Shown: positions 17,712-28,098, counted from the stretch's first letter. The stretch: DNA of 64,000 nucleotides from ZC4RG30 sp963812195 (GCA_963812195.1 CAWEUI010000014.1:113296-177295), one strand, 5' to 3'. Notes: generated from the letters alone by a model not told the origin. Made by a program: numbers and translations.

Positions 17712-20315
17712 TCAGCCGGGGCCGCGCAGCCGCCGATACAAGGCCAACTTGATGGCGTCGTTGACGACGAACCACACCAGGGCGTAGACCCAGATCCACA
17801 GCGCGTACTTCCAGCCCACGGGCGTCACGAACACGCCGTAGACGGCGATCAGCGTGCCGAGGATCTCCGTACCGAAGGTCGCGCCCAGCAGCAGCGGCGC
17901 CGGCAGGGGCCGTTGCCAGAACCAGCCGCTGCTGCGCGTCACGTACAACGTACTGTGGCCGGCGACGATCAGCTTCAGGAACATCAGGCTCTGTATCATG
18001 CCCTCCGGGAATCCAAGCTCCCGCAACACGAAGAACAGCAGGAACGAGGCGATGACACCGCTGATTCCGAGCACGCCGGACACCGTCAGCAGCTCCGTGA
18101 GGTTCCAGCGCACCGGCTTCGCGTCCACGCGCGTGTTGTCGTAGGCAATGGCCAGGATCGGGATGTCGTTGAGCAGCGCCAGCAGGATGATCATCAGCGC
18201 GGTGATCGGGTAGAAATTGAACACCAGGATGGACAGTGTCATGAACAGGATGATGCGCACGGTCTCGGCGATGCGGAACATGGCATAGCTCTTCATCCGC
18301 TCGAAGGTGATGCGCGCCTGCTTGATCGCCTCGTTGATGACGCTCAGACCCGGCGCCGTCAGGATGATGTCGGCGGCCGCGCGCGCCGCATCGGTGGCAT
18401 TGGCTACCGCGATGCCGCAGTCGGCCTTCTTCAGCGCCGGCGCGTCATTGACGCCGTCGCCGGTCATGCCGACGATAATGCCCACCCTTCTGCAACGTCT
18501 CGACGATGCGGTACTTGTCCTCCGGCACCACCTGCGCGAACAGGTCCACCGACTCGATGGTCTCGACGATGGCCGATTCGTGCGTGTGCAGGAATTCCCG
18601 CTGCAGCAGCCGCGTGTCGTACGTCTCCGAGACGCTCTCCATGACCTGATCGGCAAACTCACGCGCGTCACGCTGTGAGATTTCCGGCTTCAGGCGCCGG
18701 TAGATCGCCGCGGCCAGCGCGGCCGCCAGCGTCAGCGATCTCGCTGCCGGCCGCGCCGGAGAGCTGCTCGGAGCTCATCGCGCGCTGCTTCAGGCCCAGC
18801 CGCGCGCCGATCTCGCGCGCGATGGCCATGTTGTCGCCGGTGACCATCTTCACTTCGACGCCGTTGCGCTGCATCTCGGCGATCACCGGCGCCGAGTCCT
18901 CGCGCGGCGGGTCGTACAGCGGAATCAGCCCGACCAGCTCCAGTGGCGACGCGTCGTCCGTGCCCCGGGCAACTGCCAGCGTGCGAAAGCCCCTTGCCGG
19001 CCAGCTCATCGATCTTTGCCAGGGACTGCCGCGCCTGGTCGTCCGGCAGGTCTGCGCCAGCCCGATCAACACCTGGGCGGCGCCCTTCACCGCGATGAAT
19101 TGCCGCCCCTCGGCTTCACAGCTGCGCCTCCGTACGCTTGCGCACCGGGTCGAACGGAATGAAACGCGTCTGCTGGTATTGCCGCTCGTCCAGATCAGGG
19201 AAGTGCTCGGCGATGTGCTGGAAGATCGGCGTTTCGATGGGATCGCGGTTCTCCCGGCGCGATGCCAGTGCCGCCAGCAGGAACAACTCGCGCTCATCGT
19301 GGCCCGGCAGCACCACCGGCTCGGCCACCTGCATTTCGTTGCGGGTCAGCGTACCGGTCTTGTCCGAACAGAACACGTCCACGCCGGCCAGTTCCTCGAT
19401 GGCCGACAAGCGGCTGACGATGGCCTGGCGACGCGCCAGATTCACCGCACCGACCGCCAGGGTGACCGACAGCACCGCCGGCAACGCCACCGGAATGGCC
19501 GCAACGGTCAGCACCAGTGCAAAACGGGCGATCTCCAGCAATGCCTCGTGACGGAACAGCGACACCATCACGATCAGCACCACCAGCGCGACGGTGGTCA
19601 CCACCAGGAAGTTGCCGATGCGGATCACCATCTGCTGGAAATGGCTGCGCTGCTCGATCTCGGCGCGCGCCACCAGCGCCACCACGGTATGGAAGTTGGT
19701 GTTGGCACCGGTATTGACCACCAATGCCAGCATTTCGCCCTGTTTGACGATGGTATTGGCGTAGGCGAGATCCCCCGCCTTCTTGCTCACCGGCAGGGAC
19801 TCGCCGGTCAGCGCCGACTGATCGACCAGCAGGTAATCACCCTGCACCAGCTGCACGTCGGCCGGCACGATATTGCCGATGCGCAGCTTGATCACGTCGC
19901 CGGGCACCAGCTCGCGCGATGGCACGGTGATGAAGGCGCCGTCGCGCATCACCACCACTTCGTTGGCGAGGCGGACTTTCAGTGCCTTGAGCGCATTGAG
20001 GGCCCGGTGCTCCTGGAAGAAATCCAGCCCGGCGTTGACCAGCAGCATCACCATGATGATCGCGAAGTCTTCCCACTTGCCGACCACCGCGGACAGGATC
20101 GCCGCCGTCTCGATCATCCAGGGAATCGGCCCCCAGAAGCGGCGCAACAGCCGGTGCCACAGCGGTTCTTCCTTGTCGCGGATCTCGTTGGCGCCGAACC
20201 GGGCCAGGCGCTGGCTCGCTTCGGTTGCGCTCAGCCCGCGCTGCAAGTCGCTGTGCAACTCGCTGATCGCTTCGGCAACGGACTGCCGTGCGTAATCGTC
20301 GGTCTTCTTGACCAT
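17712..20315 (-). CDS. P-type cation-transporting ATPase, plasma-membrane H+-ATPase-like (multiple frameshifts)
   Basis: P-type ATPase spread over three frames. The N-terminal part (20315 to about 19120) holds the cation-ATPase N domain, TM segments, LTGESLPV of the actuator domain and phosphorylation motif CSDKTGTLTRNE. The middle (about 19120-18480) holds VKGAAQVLIGLA, LIPLYDPPREDSAP and KMVTGDNMAIA. The C-terminal part (about 18480-17712) holds MTGDGVNDAPALKKADCG and the last TM helices. Order and content match type IIIA proton pumps of about 840 residues. Frame changes occur near 19120, 19060, 19000, 18730 and 18485. With all catalytic motifs conserved, sequencing error is likeliest. The ATG at 20315 (MVKKTDDYARQ) is the plausible start. 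Confidence 0.85.
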
Positions 20316-20429
20316 CGTCCGGATCAGACCAAAAAACCCGTGACCCGTCCATGGCGGCAACTACCTAGCCGCCGTCGGGTGTCATGTGCCGCGATTCGGC
20401 CCCTGTTCCATTACTGCGGCGTAATCCCG

Positions 20430-20483
20430 TTGACATGCAAGTATTGACTTGCCTATCATTCATGCAAGCTTTTACTTGCCTAT
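20430..20483 (+). promoter_or_regulatory. Promoter with duplicated 22-bp operator for the ArsR-type regulator
   Basis: A consensus -35 TTGACA (20430-20435) and -10 TATCAT (20454-20459) are 18 bp apart. Two copies of ATGCAAG-N5-ACTTGCCTAT lie at 20435-20456 and 20462-20483. Each contains an inverted repeat (GCAAGT/ACTTGC in the first, GCAAG/CTTGC in the second). One copy fills the -35/-10 spacer and the other covers the expected start site. This arrangement fits autorepression by the ArsR-like protein encoded 8 bp downstream. Confidence 0.7.
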
Positions 20484-20490
20484 TGACTGC

Positions 20491-20823
20491 ATGGCCGAAC
20501 GACCCGATGACACATTGCTGTTCAAGGCCCTGGCCGACCCGGGCCGGCGCAAGCTGCTGGATCTGCTGCATGCGCACGATGGCCGCACGCTGGGCGAGCT
20601 GTGCGAGCACCTGGACATGTCGCGCCAGGGCGTGACGCAGCATCTGGACGTGCTGGAGGCCGCCAACCTGATCGCCACCATGTGGCGCGGACGCGAGAAG
20701 CTGCATTTCCTCAATCCGGTGCCCCTGCAGCAGATCTACGAGCGCTGGATTTCCAAATTCGAAAAGCCGCGTCTGAAGGCACTGGCAGAGCTCAAACGCA
20801 AAATGGAGAAGAACAATGGCTAA
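20491..20823 (+). CDS. ArsR/SmtB-family transcriptional regulator
   Basis: 110 residues from MAERPDD at 20491. The winged helix-turn-helix is clear: LLFKALADPGRRKLLDLL, then ELCEHLDMSRQGVTQHLDVL as recognition helices, and a wing LIATMWRGREKLHFLN. No metal-binding CxC motif is present. This matches the subgroup normally encoded immediately upstream of an SRPBCC (AHSA1-like) gene, and it overlaps the relic of such a gene by 8 nt (ATGG within its last codons). Likely an autoregulated repressor acting at the duplicated operator just upstream. The SD is poor, so the leader may be very short. Confidence 0.9.
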   Translation: MAERPDDTLLFKALADPGRRKLLDLLHAHDGRTLGELCEHLDMSRQGVTQHLDVLEAANLIATMWRGREKLHFLNPVPLQQIYERWISKFEKPRLKALAELKRKMEKNNG

Positions 20824-20978
20824 GTCGACCTATTATCGATTGCGATCCGTCCAGGCTCATCGAAGCCGTGTCGGGCGGTTGGCCGCGGGTACTGTCGAAC
20901 CTCAAGTCGCTGCTGGAAACCGGAGCGGTCGCCCTCGTCGAATCAAAGCCCGCCACCACTGCGGCCAGGGCCGGCTGA
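20816..20978 (+). pseudogene. SRPBCC (AHSA1-like) gene remnant with large internal deletion
   Basis: The start overlaps the arsR-like stop and encodes MAKSTYY, the usual beginning of the SRPBCC partner of this regulator type. After a frame change near 20835 the sequence encodes SRLIEAVSGGWPRVLSNLKS, the typical C-terminal end of the same family, up to a stop at 20976-20978. The central portion, normally well over 100 residues and containing the hydrophobic cavity, is missing. No functional product is expected. Confidence 0.75.
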
Positions 20979-21112
20979 AAGCCACGCTGATTGGTCGAAC
21001 AAGGCCATGGGGAGGCATTCGCGGCCATGCTCCCCATGCGCCCATCTCCCGCAATCCGCCCGGTCGATGTACCCTTGCCGGACCCGACGCAAGAGCAAAC
21101 CCTGGGGATGCC

Positions 21113-23250
21113 ATGAACAAGCGCTGGACCGGCCTCGGCCTGTTTTTCATGGCCGCGGTGCTCACCGCGTGCGGAAATCAGGCGCCCCACGCCACCCTCG
21201 CTCCGCAACCGGCCGCCCAGGTCGATGCCGCCCGCCTGGCCGCGGCCGACCAGGACCCGGGCCAGTGGATGAGCCATGGCCGCACCACGGATGAGCAGCG
21301 CTTCAGCCCGCTCGCATCCATCAACACCGACAATGTGAAGAACCTGAAGCTCGCCTGGCACTACGACCTGGACGCGGTGGCCCGCGGCCAGTCCACCACG
21401 CCGCTGGTCATCGACGGCGTGATGTACGTGACCACCACCTGGAGCAAGGTATTCGCGCTGGATGCGACCACCGGCAAATTGCTGTGGAGCTACGACCCGA
21501 AGGTACCCGGCCAGTGGGGCGTGAACGCCTGCTGCGACGTGACCAACCGCGGCGTTGCGGCCTGGAAAGGCAAGCTGTACCTGGGCACCCTCGACGGCCG
21601 CCTGATCGCGCTGGATGCCGCCACCGGCAAACCGGTGTGGGAGAAGCTGACCATCGACCCCGGCAAGCGCTACTCGATCACCGGCGCACCGCGCATCGCC
21701 GATGGCAAGGTGCTGATCGGCAATGGCGGCGGGGAGTTCGGCGTGCGCGGTTACATCAGTGCGTACGATGCCGACACCGGCCAGCTGCCGTGGCGCTTCT
21801 ACACCGTGCCCGGCGATCCGTCCAGGGGCTTCGAGAATGACGCCATGGCGCGCGCCGCCAAGACCTGGAGTGGCCAGTGGTGGAAGCTCGGCGGAGGCGG
21901 CACCGTGTGGGAGGCCATTGCCTACGACCCGAAGCTGGACCTGGTCTACTTCGGCACCGGCAACGGCATGCCCTGGACGCAGAAGCTGCGCTCACCCGAG
22001 GGCGGCGACAACCTCTACATCGCTTCCATCGTCGCGGTGAAGGCCAGCACCGGCCAGTACGTGTGGCACTACCAGTGCACGCCGGGCGAGATCTGGGACT
22101 ACGATGCCACCGCGCCGCTGATCCTTGCGGACCTGCCCATCGGCGGCAAGACCCGCCAGGTGATCATGCAGGCGAACAAGAACGGCTTCTTCTACGTGCT
22201 GGACCGCGCCACCGGCGAGCTGCTGTCCGCGAAGAACTTCACCACCGTCAACTGGGCCACGGGCATCGACATGCGCACCGGCCGGCCCATCGAGAACCCG
22301 CAGGCGCGCTACGACATGACCGGCAAGCTGTTCACGGTACAGCCGGGACCGGGCGGCGGACATTCCTGGCACGCCATGTCGTACAGCCCGAAGACCGGTC
22401 TGGTGTATTTCCCGACGCTGGACTTCGGTCAGGCCTACAAGTCCGAGCCGCTGGATCTGGTCAGCAAGTTCAAGTTCAACATCGGCTACGACTTCGTCGC
22501 CACGTCATTGCCGCAGGACCCCGCGGTCAAGGCCAAGCCAAGGCCGCCACGGTGGGTCGCCTGCTCGCCTGGGATCCGGTGGCACAGAAGGCGGCCTGGA
22601 GCGTGCAGGAAACCGCGCCGTGGACCGGCGGCACCGTCGCCACCGCCGGCAACCTGGTGTTCCAGGGCAAGGCCATGGGCCAGTTCACGGCCTATGACGC
22701 CAGCAACGGCAAATTGCTGTGGTCCGCGCCGACACAGGCTGGTATCACTGCCTCGCCGATCACCTACTCGGTAAATGGCAAGCAGTACGTGGCCGTGGTC
22801 ACCGGCTGGGGCGGCGCCTTTGCCATCGCGGCCGGCGAGATCGCGCGCGTCAAGCATGCGCCGACCAACACGCCACGCGTTCTGGTGTACAGCCTGGACG
22901 GCTCGGACCAGCTGCCGCCCGCACCCGACCCGGCCGTGCTGCCCCTGCAGCCGCCGCCGGATTTCGGCACCGCGGCCATGCTGGCGCGCGGCATGAAGCT
23001 GTATCACCCGTACTGCTCGAACTGCCACGGCGATGCGGCCATCAGCGGCAGCTTCATTCCGGACCTGACGCGCTCGCCGGCCATTGCCAACGACGCGATG
23101 TGGAAGAACATCGTGCTGGGCGGCGAACGCACGACGCGCGGCATGGTGAACTTCAGCGATGAACTCTCGGCTGAAGATGCGGAGGCGATCCGGGCCTATA
23201 TCGTGCATCGCGCGCACCAGATGCAGACCGAGGCAAGTCAGCAACCCTGA
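21113..23250 (+). CDS. PQQ-dependent quinohaemoprotein dehydrogenase 2 (frameshifted)
   Basis: Paralogue of the enzyme at 4871-7009, about 712 residues when repaired. The start MNKRWTGLGLFFMAAVLTACG has GGGGA upstream and a clear lipobox (LTAC), so it is probably a periplasmic lipoprotein. Shared features are the QWMSHGRTTDEQRFSPL start of the propeller, the disulphide pair in VNACCDV and repeated GKxxW blades. A C-terminal haem site, CSNCHGD, has GMVNF downstream. One G is missing near 22533 (AAGCCAAGG for AAGGCCAAGG), after which the product continues as GRLLAWDPVAQKAAW. A likely miscall. A strong hairpin follows the stop. Confidence 0.9.
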
Positions 23251-23266
23251 CACCTGGCACAAGAAG

Positions 23267-23291
23267 AAGGGCCGGCATCGAACCGGCCCTT
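23267..23291. terminator. Bidirectional hairpin between PQQ dehydrogenase 2 and the secreted paralogue
   Basis: Perfect 9-bp stem AAGGGCCGG/CCGGCCCTT with a 7-nt loop. It lies 16 nt after the plus-strand stop and 24 nt after the minus-strand stop of the convergent gene at 23316. Confidence 0.7.
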
Positions 23292-23315
23292 CCCGCATGT
23301 GCCCCTCAACGCTGA

Positions 23316-23867
23316 CTAGCGACGGCCGTGGCTCCGACTGCCCTCGCCGCCGCCTCGCCGGCCATCGTCGCGACCCCGGTCATGTCTGTCGCCGCGATCG
23401 CGGTGGCCGCGCCCGTCCCGGCTTGAGTTGCCGCGATACTCGTGACGATCATGATCGCGATATTCGCGCCGTTCATGGCGGCCGCTTTGGCGCCAATCGC
23501 GACTGCGACCATCGTGGCGATAGCGGTCATGGTCACGGCGATAGCGCGGCGCGTATTCGTTGCGATACCAGTCATCGCGCACGAAGTACACGGGCCGCGC
23601 GCAGGCGCTGTAGCGCGAGCAGTAGCGCCCCCAGTTGCGACGCTGCCAATCCGGTACTCGCACGTAGACCGGCGATGCCCAGCCGTAGCCGCGCGCGTGG
23701 ATCACGGGCCTGGCATTGACCAGCAGGGGCCGATCCCGGTCGCCGAGCACGAGCTGACCATAGAACCCCGGTTCGCCGACACTGATGGTGAAACCCACGT
23801 TGCCGGCGAAGGCCGGCGCGACACAGGCTGCCGATGCCAATGCGAGAGCGACGATTACCTTCTTCAT
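23316..23867 (-). CDS. Small secreted Arg/His/Asp-rich protein, paralogue of 15042-15473
   Basis: 183 residues. The start at 23867 is preceded by AAGGAGA. The signal peptide MKKVIVALALASAACVAPAFA leads into the same core as the other copy: GEPGFYGQLVLGD, WGRYCSRYSACARPVYF and RDDWYRNEYAPRYR. The tail is longer and almost entirely Arg, His, Asp, Gly and Ser (for example HDRYRHDGRSRD). Such a tail could bind metal, nucleic acid or the cell envelope, but this is not demonstrable. Both paralogues carry the same SD and leader pattern, so they are a real gene pair. Confidence 0.72.
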   Translation of the reverse strand: MKKVIVALALASAACVAPAFAGNVGFTISVGEPGFYGQLVLGDRDRPLLVNARPVIHARGYGWASPVYVRVPDWQRRNWGRYCSRYSACARPVYFVRDDWYRNEYAPRYRRDHDRYRHDGRSRDWRQSGRHERREYRDHDRHEYRGNSSRDGRGHRDRGDRHDRGRDDGRRGGGEGSRSHGRR

Positions 23868-24024
23868 GATGCTGTCTCCTTCCAGGCCGCAACCACAATC
23901 CGGCTGCGTTGGTGAGCAGATTGGAGGAGCACGCCTGAACAGACGCGGAACGGCCGCGGATCTATCCGCAAGAGGCTGCCCAAACTGAATCGCGGATGAA
24001 CGCCGGCGGCCGGCGTGAATCGCG

Positions 24025-24762
24025 TCACGAACGGCGGGCAGGCGCCAGCCAGGAAAAGGCGCGGGCAAGTTCGTCGGCGCCGTCACGCTCATACCACTTC
24101 CCGTGCGCGAGAATGACGCGCTGCGGAGCCCAGGCGATCAGCGCATCGATGTGTTCGCGCAGCTCGGCATGGTGGCCACGGAACGTGGCGCGCATGTCAC
24201 GGGGCATGCCGCCGTGAGGATCCAGCACGCCGGCGAGCCGGGCCAACGGGACAAACCACCATGGTATGCGGTCCCGTTCAAAGTTCTCGATCAGGTCGGT
24301 GAGAATCAGCGTGCGGCTGGCCATGTGGAAGAACACCACCTCACGGTGCACGCGACTGCCGGTGACCAGACGCTGAAGGATATCGCCCGACCACTCGGCA
24401 GGCGCATCGGCACCAAGCTCTGCATCGAACGCGATCGGAATACCCCGACCACTGGCACGCTGGCGCACACCGGGCGCGGCCCACAGCCTTGCGGCGGGAA
24501 ACAGCTTCTTCCACGCCGCCACGTGAACGTAGTGAATCCAGTTGGGCGCGACGACATGCGCAACCGGACCCAGCGCCGCCACCTGCCGCACCAGTGCTGC
24601 GCTCGGCGCTATCGGCGAATGGACCCAGAGCACGCCCCGCATCCGGACCACGCTCATGCGGGTGGGAAACGGTATTCCATAGAGGCGGACCGCGGGGCCG
24701 TTGGCAAGCCACACGTCGCTCGCCACCGGCTGGAGAGTCTGAATCGGCTCGTAGAGTTTCAT
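24025..24762 (-). CDS. DUF4336 family protein (metallo-beta-lactamase-like fold)
   Basis: 245 residues from MKLYEPIQTL at 24762. It contains the DUF4336 landmarks DVWLANGPAVRLYGIPFPTR, LWVHSPIAPS, VVAPNWIHYVHV and the late LAHGKWYERDG. The family is distantly related to metallo-beta-lactamase-fold hydrolases but often lacks the full HxHxDH site. Here only isolated His residues (HYVH, FFHMAS, LAHG) are seen, so metal-dependent activity is uncertain. No signal peptide. Confidence 0.8.
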   Translation of the reverse strand: MKLYEPIQTLQPVASDVWLANGPAVRLYGIPFPTRMSVVRMRGVLWVHSPIAPSAALVRQVAALGPVAHVVAPNWIHYVHVAAWKKLFPAARLWAAPGVRQRASGRGIPIAFDAELGADAPAEWSGDILQRLVTGSRVHREVVFFHMASRTLILTDLIENFERDRIPWWFVPLARLAGVLDPHGGMPRDMRATFRGHHAELREHIDALIAWAPQRVILAHGKWYERDGADELARAFSWLAPARRS

Positions 24763-24862
24763 TGCCGTGCCGCTGCCCGGGTCCGTGGCCAGCGGAGCAT
24801 CGGGATCTGCTCGGCCGACCGCCCCTGGCAATGATCCACAATTGGCAGCGAAATTCGACCAG

Positions 24863-24891
24863 TTGCACCGCATATCGAACTGTGCTCATAT
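24863..24891 (+). promoter_or_regulatory. Candidate sigma-70 promoter for the TonB-dependent receptor
   Basis: TTGCAC at 24863-24868 and TCATAT at 24886-24891 with a 17-bp spacer, in the 279-bp gap before the receptor. It implies a 5' leader of about 140 nt. No Fur-like palindrome was seen. Confidence 0.35.
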
Positions 24892-25041
24892 TTCCCCGTC
24901 ACAGCGGCCTTCCAAGAAGGGCGGCGGACAAGGGGGATCCAGCAAATTCTTTTTCCGGTAGCGCCAACGCGGTGGGAGCACGGATGCCTCCACGCCCGGG
25001 ATTTTGCGGGTTCAGGGAACTCCAGACAGGGGACATCGATC

Positions 25042-28000
25042 ATGAAACAGCGTCCGGTACAGATCACTTCGGTAGGTGCGGCTGTCGCCGCCATTCTCGG
25101 CACCATTTCCTCATTCCATTCGCCCGTTGCGATGTCCGCCGACTCTTCGGCCAAGTCCTCCCAGGAGCTCGCCGAGGTAACCGTCACCGGTTCGCGTATC
25201 ACGCGCCGCGACTTCGAGTCCTCCAGTCCGCTGGTCACCGTCAGCAGCGAGCAGCTGCAGACCACCGGCACCCAGGCCATCGAAACGGCGCTGAACCAGC
25301 TGCCTCAGTTCGTTCCCTCCCAGACCATGTTCAGCTCCGCCGACGTGCAGCCCAGCGCGTTCAACAACCCTGGCATCGTCACCCTGAACCTGCGCGGCCT
25401 GGGCCCCAACCGCAACCTGGTCCTGGTCGACGGACGGCGCCCGCAGCCGGCCAACGCCCAGTTGGTGGTGGACATCAACTCCATCCCCGCCGCCGCGATC
25501 GACAACGTGGAAATCATCACCGGTGGCGCTTCGGCCACGTACGGTGCCGACGCCATGGGTGGCGTCACCAACTTCAAGATGAAGCGCAATTTCCAGGGCC
25601 TTAGCGTCACCGCCGACACCACCCTCACCCAGCACGGTGGCGGCCGCGAAAGCAGCATCGGCGCGTTGATCGGCGGCAACTTCGGCGAGGGCCGCGGCAA
25701 CGCGATGGTGGGTCTGTCCTTCACCGACCGCAGGGCGCTGCAGGCGGCGGATCGTTCGTTCTTCACGGATGGCTGGCGCGACCCGGGTACGCCGGGTACC
25801 GATGCGCTGCCGTTCAGCCAGTTCTCGTTTGCCGGCGGCAATGCACCCGACCCGACCGTCTGGCAGTCGATCTTCGGGCCCGGGAGCTACGCGGGCGAGT
25901 CGGTCTACCTGAATCCCGACGGTTCGTTGTTCCTGAACTCGGCAGCCCACCCCGGTACGGGTTACACCGGCCCCATCAACGACCAGTTCAAGGTGCTCGG
26001 CTCCAACACCACGAATCCGGGCGCGGTCGCGGCCAACAACCTGAACCAGGCGCTGACCACGCCGTTGCGTCGCTATTCGATCTTCGGCAATGCCCATTTC
26101 GACATCACGGATCACACCAGTGTCTACCTGCAGACCAACGTCTCCAGCATGAAGGTGAACACGATCCTGAACTACGCGCCGGCGACCTCGCAGTGGTCCG
26201 CCTCCATTCCGGTGGACGGGCGCGCACTGCCGACCGACCTGGCGGCGCTGCTGGCCTCGCGCCCCGACCCCACCGCCAACTACACGCTGGCGCGCTCCCT
26301 TGATTTCGCCGGCGAACGCGCCACGCAGAACAACACCGACACCTACCAGGTGCTGGTCGGCGTGAACGGCGACATCCTGAGTACCGCCTGGAAGTACGAC
26401 GTCTACGCCTCCCATGGCAGGACTTCGCTGCTGACCGAAATGACCGGCTTCCCGGGTCTGCAGAACTATCGTGCCGTGGTCACCGCGCCGAACTGGGGCC
26501 AGGACTTCCTGTCCACCTCGGGCCCGCCATTGTTCTACACCCTGCAGTGCACCAGCGGATTGCCCATCGTCAGCAGCTTCACGGCGTCGTCGGACTGCCT
26601 GGACACCATCTCCACCAACATGAAGCACCTGACGGAGATCAAGCAGGACATCGTCGAAGCCAACATCAACGGCGACCTGTTCGAACTGCCGGCCGGCACC
26701 ATAGGTTCGGCCTGGGGCGCCACGTACCGCAAGGACGACTACCGCTGGAACCCGGACAGCGCGCTGACCCGTGCGTCCACCAACTACCCGGTCGGCCTGT
26801 TCGCGACCAGCAAGACCGCCGGTTTCACCACGGTGAAGGAGCTGTATGGCGAATTGCTGGTGCCGGTCGTGAAGGATCTGCCGGGCATCAAGAAGTTCAA
26901 CCTGGAACTCGGCGCGCGCTGGTCGGACTACAACACGGCCGGCAAGATCTGGACCTACAAGGCCCTGGCTGACTGGGATGTCATCGACTCCGTGCGTTTC
27001 CGCGGCGGTTACCAGCAGGCCAACCGTGCCCCGAACGTGGCCGAGCTGTATACCGGCGTGACCACCAGCGTGGTCGGTTTCCAGGGTGGCGATCCCTGCA
27101 TGGCCAACACCACCAACACCTGGGGTAACACACCACTCAATACGGTCAACCGGCAGCAGGTCATCGACATGTGCAGCCAGCTGATCAACCACTCCCGCGG
27201 CGACGTCAACCAGTCACCGTGGCACACGTTGCCGAACTACCCCGACAACATCGTTGGTCCGTTCCCGTTCCTGTTCCCGCTGGAGCTGGCCAACATCACC
27301 GGCAATCCGAACCTGAAGAACGAGAAGGGCAAGACCTGGACCCTCGGCGCGGTCTTCACCTCGCCCTTCGAGGGCATCTTCTCCAAGGCCACGCTGGCGG
27401 TCGACTGGTACCAGATCAAACTGCAGAATGCGATCGCACCGACCAGCCCCTACAGCGTCTACCAGAAGTGTCTGAACGCGGACGGCAGCAATCCGAACTA
27501 CGAGTTCAACTCGTACTGCCAGCTGATCAGTCGTGACGCGGATGGTTACCGCGCCAACGTGGATACGCCGTTCTTCAACCTCGGCGGCATCGAGACGTCC
27601 GGTGTGGACGTGCAGTTCAACTGGAACCTTCCGGTCGGACCGGGCCGCCTGGCGGTCAATGAACAGCTCAACTTCCTGAGCTACTACCGCGATCAGGTGG
27701 ATCCGACTTCGCCGTTCATCGACCGCAAGAACACGTTCGGCACGGCGACCAGCGGCGCTCAGTACAGGTACAAGACGTTCACCACGCTGACCTACTCGCA
27801 GGGTGTCTGGAGCGCGGGCTTGCGCCACCGCTTCCTGCCGAGCATCAAGTCGTCGGGCTATGCCACCGACCCGAACACGACCACGGAAGGCGCCGGTGCG
27901 TACAGCCTGCTGGACGCATTCGGCAGCTATCAGGTCAACGACAAGATCTCGTTGCGCGGCGGCATCGACAACCTGCTGGATCGGGACCCGGCGATCGTGG

Positions 28001-28098
28001 GACGCACCCCGAACAGCAATGCCCTGGGCAGCACGAGCGCCGGCTATTACGACGTGCTGGGGCGTCGGTTCTTCCTGTCGGTCAATCTGAAGCTGTAG
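25042..28098 (+). CDS. TonB-dependent outer-membrane receptor
   Basis: 1018 residues starting MKQRPVQITSVGAAVAAI, with a long signal peptide. The TonB-box-like region ELAEVTVTGSRI precedes a plug domain (about 60-190) with LVLVDGRRPQ and GGASATYGADAMGGVTNF. The 22-strand barrel follows and ends in the outer-membrane signature ...GRRFFLSVNLKL with a hydrophobic terminal residue. It imports a bulky substrate using proton motive force via TonB-ExbBD. The plug and barrel style resembles the very large receptor families of gamma- and alphaproteobacterial polymer or aromatic degraders; the ligand is unknown. An ECF sigma/anti-sigma pair converges from the right. A strong hairpin follows the stop. 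Confidence 0.93.
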   Translation: MKQRPVQITSVGAAVAAILGTISSFHSPVAMSADSSAKSSQELAEVTVTGSRITRRDFESSSPLVTVSSEQLQTTGTQAIETALNQLPQFVPSQTMFSSADVQPSAFNNPGIVTLNLRGLGPNRNLVLVDGRRPQPANAQLVVDINSIPAAAIDNVEIITGGASATYGADAMGGVTNFKMKRNFQGLSVTADTTLTQHGGGRESSIGALIGGNFGEGRGNAMVGLSFTDRRALQAADRSFFTDGWRDPGTPGTDALPFSQFSFAGGNAPDPTVWQSIFGPGSYAGESVYLNPDGSLFLNSAAHPGTGYTGPINDQFKVLGSNTTNPGAVAANNLNQALTTPLRRYSIFGNAHFDITDHTSVYLQTNVSSMKVNTILNYAPATSQWSASIPVDGRALPTDLAALLASRPDPTANYTLARSLDFAGERATQNNTDTYQVLVGVNGDILSTAWKYDVYASHGRTSLLTEMTGFPGLQNYRAVVTAPNWGQDFLSTSGPPLFYTLQCTSGLPIVSSFTASSDCLDTISTNMKHLTEIKQDIVEANINGDLFELPAGTIGSAWGATYRKDDYRWNPDSALTRASTNYPVGLFATSKTAGFTTVKELYGELLVPVVKDLPGIKKFNLELGARWSDYNTAGKIWTYKALADWDVIDSVRFRGGYQQANRAPNVAELYTGVTTSVVGFQGGDPCMANTTNTWGNTPLNTVNRQQVIDMCSQLINHSRGDVNQSPWHTLPNYPDNIVGPFPFLFPLELANITGNPNLKNEKGKTWTLGAVFTSPFEGIFSKATLAVDWYQIKLQNAIAPTSPYSVYQKCLNADGSNPNYEFNSYCQLISRDADGYRANVDTPFFNLGGIETSGVDVQFNWNLPVGPGRLAVNEQLNFLSYYRDQVDPTSPFIDRKNTFGTATSGAQYRYKTFTTLTYSQGVWSAGLRHRFLPSIKSSGYATDPNTTTEGAGAYSLLDAFGSYQVNDKISLRGGIDNLLDRDPAIVGRTPNSNALGSTSAGYYDVLGRRFFLSVNLKL

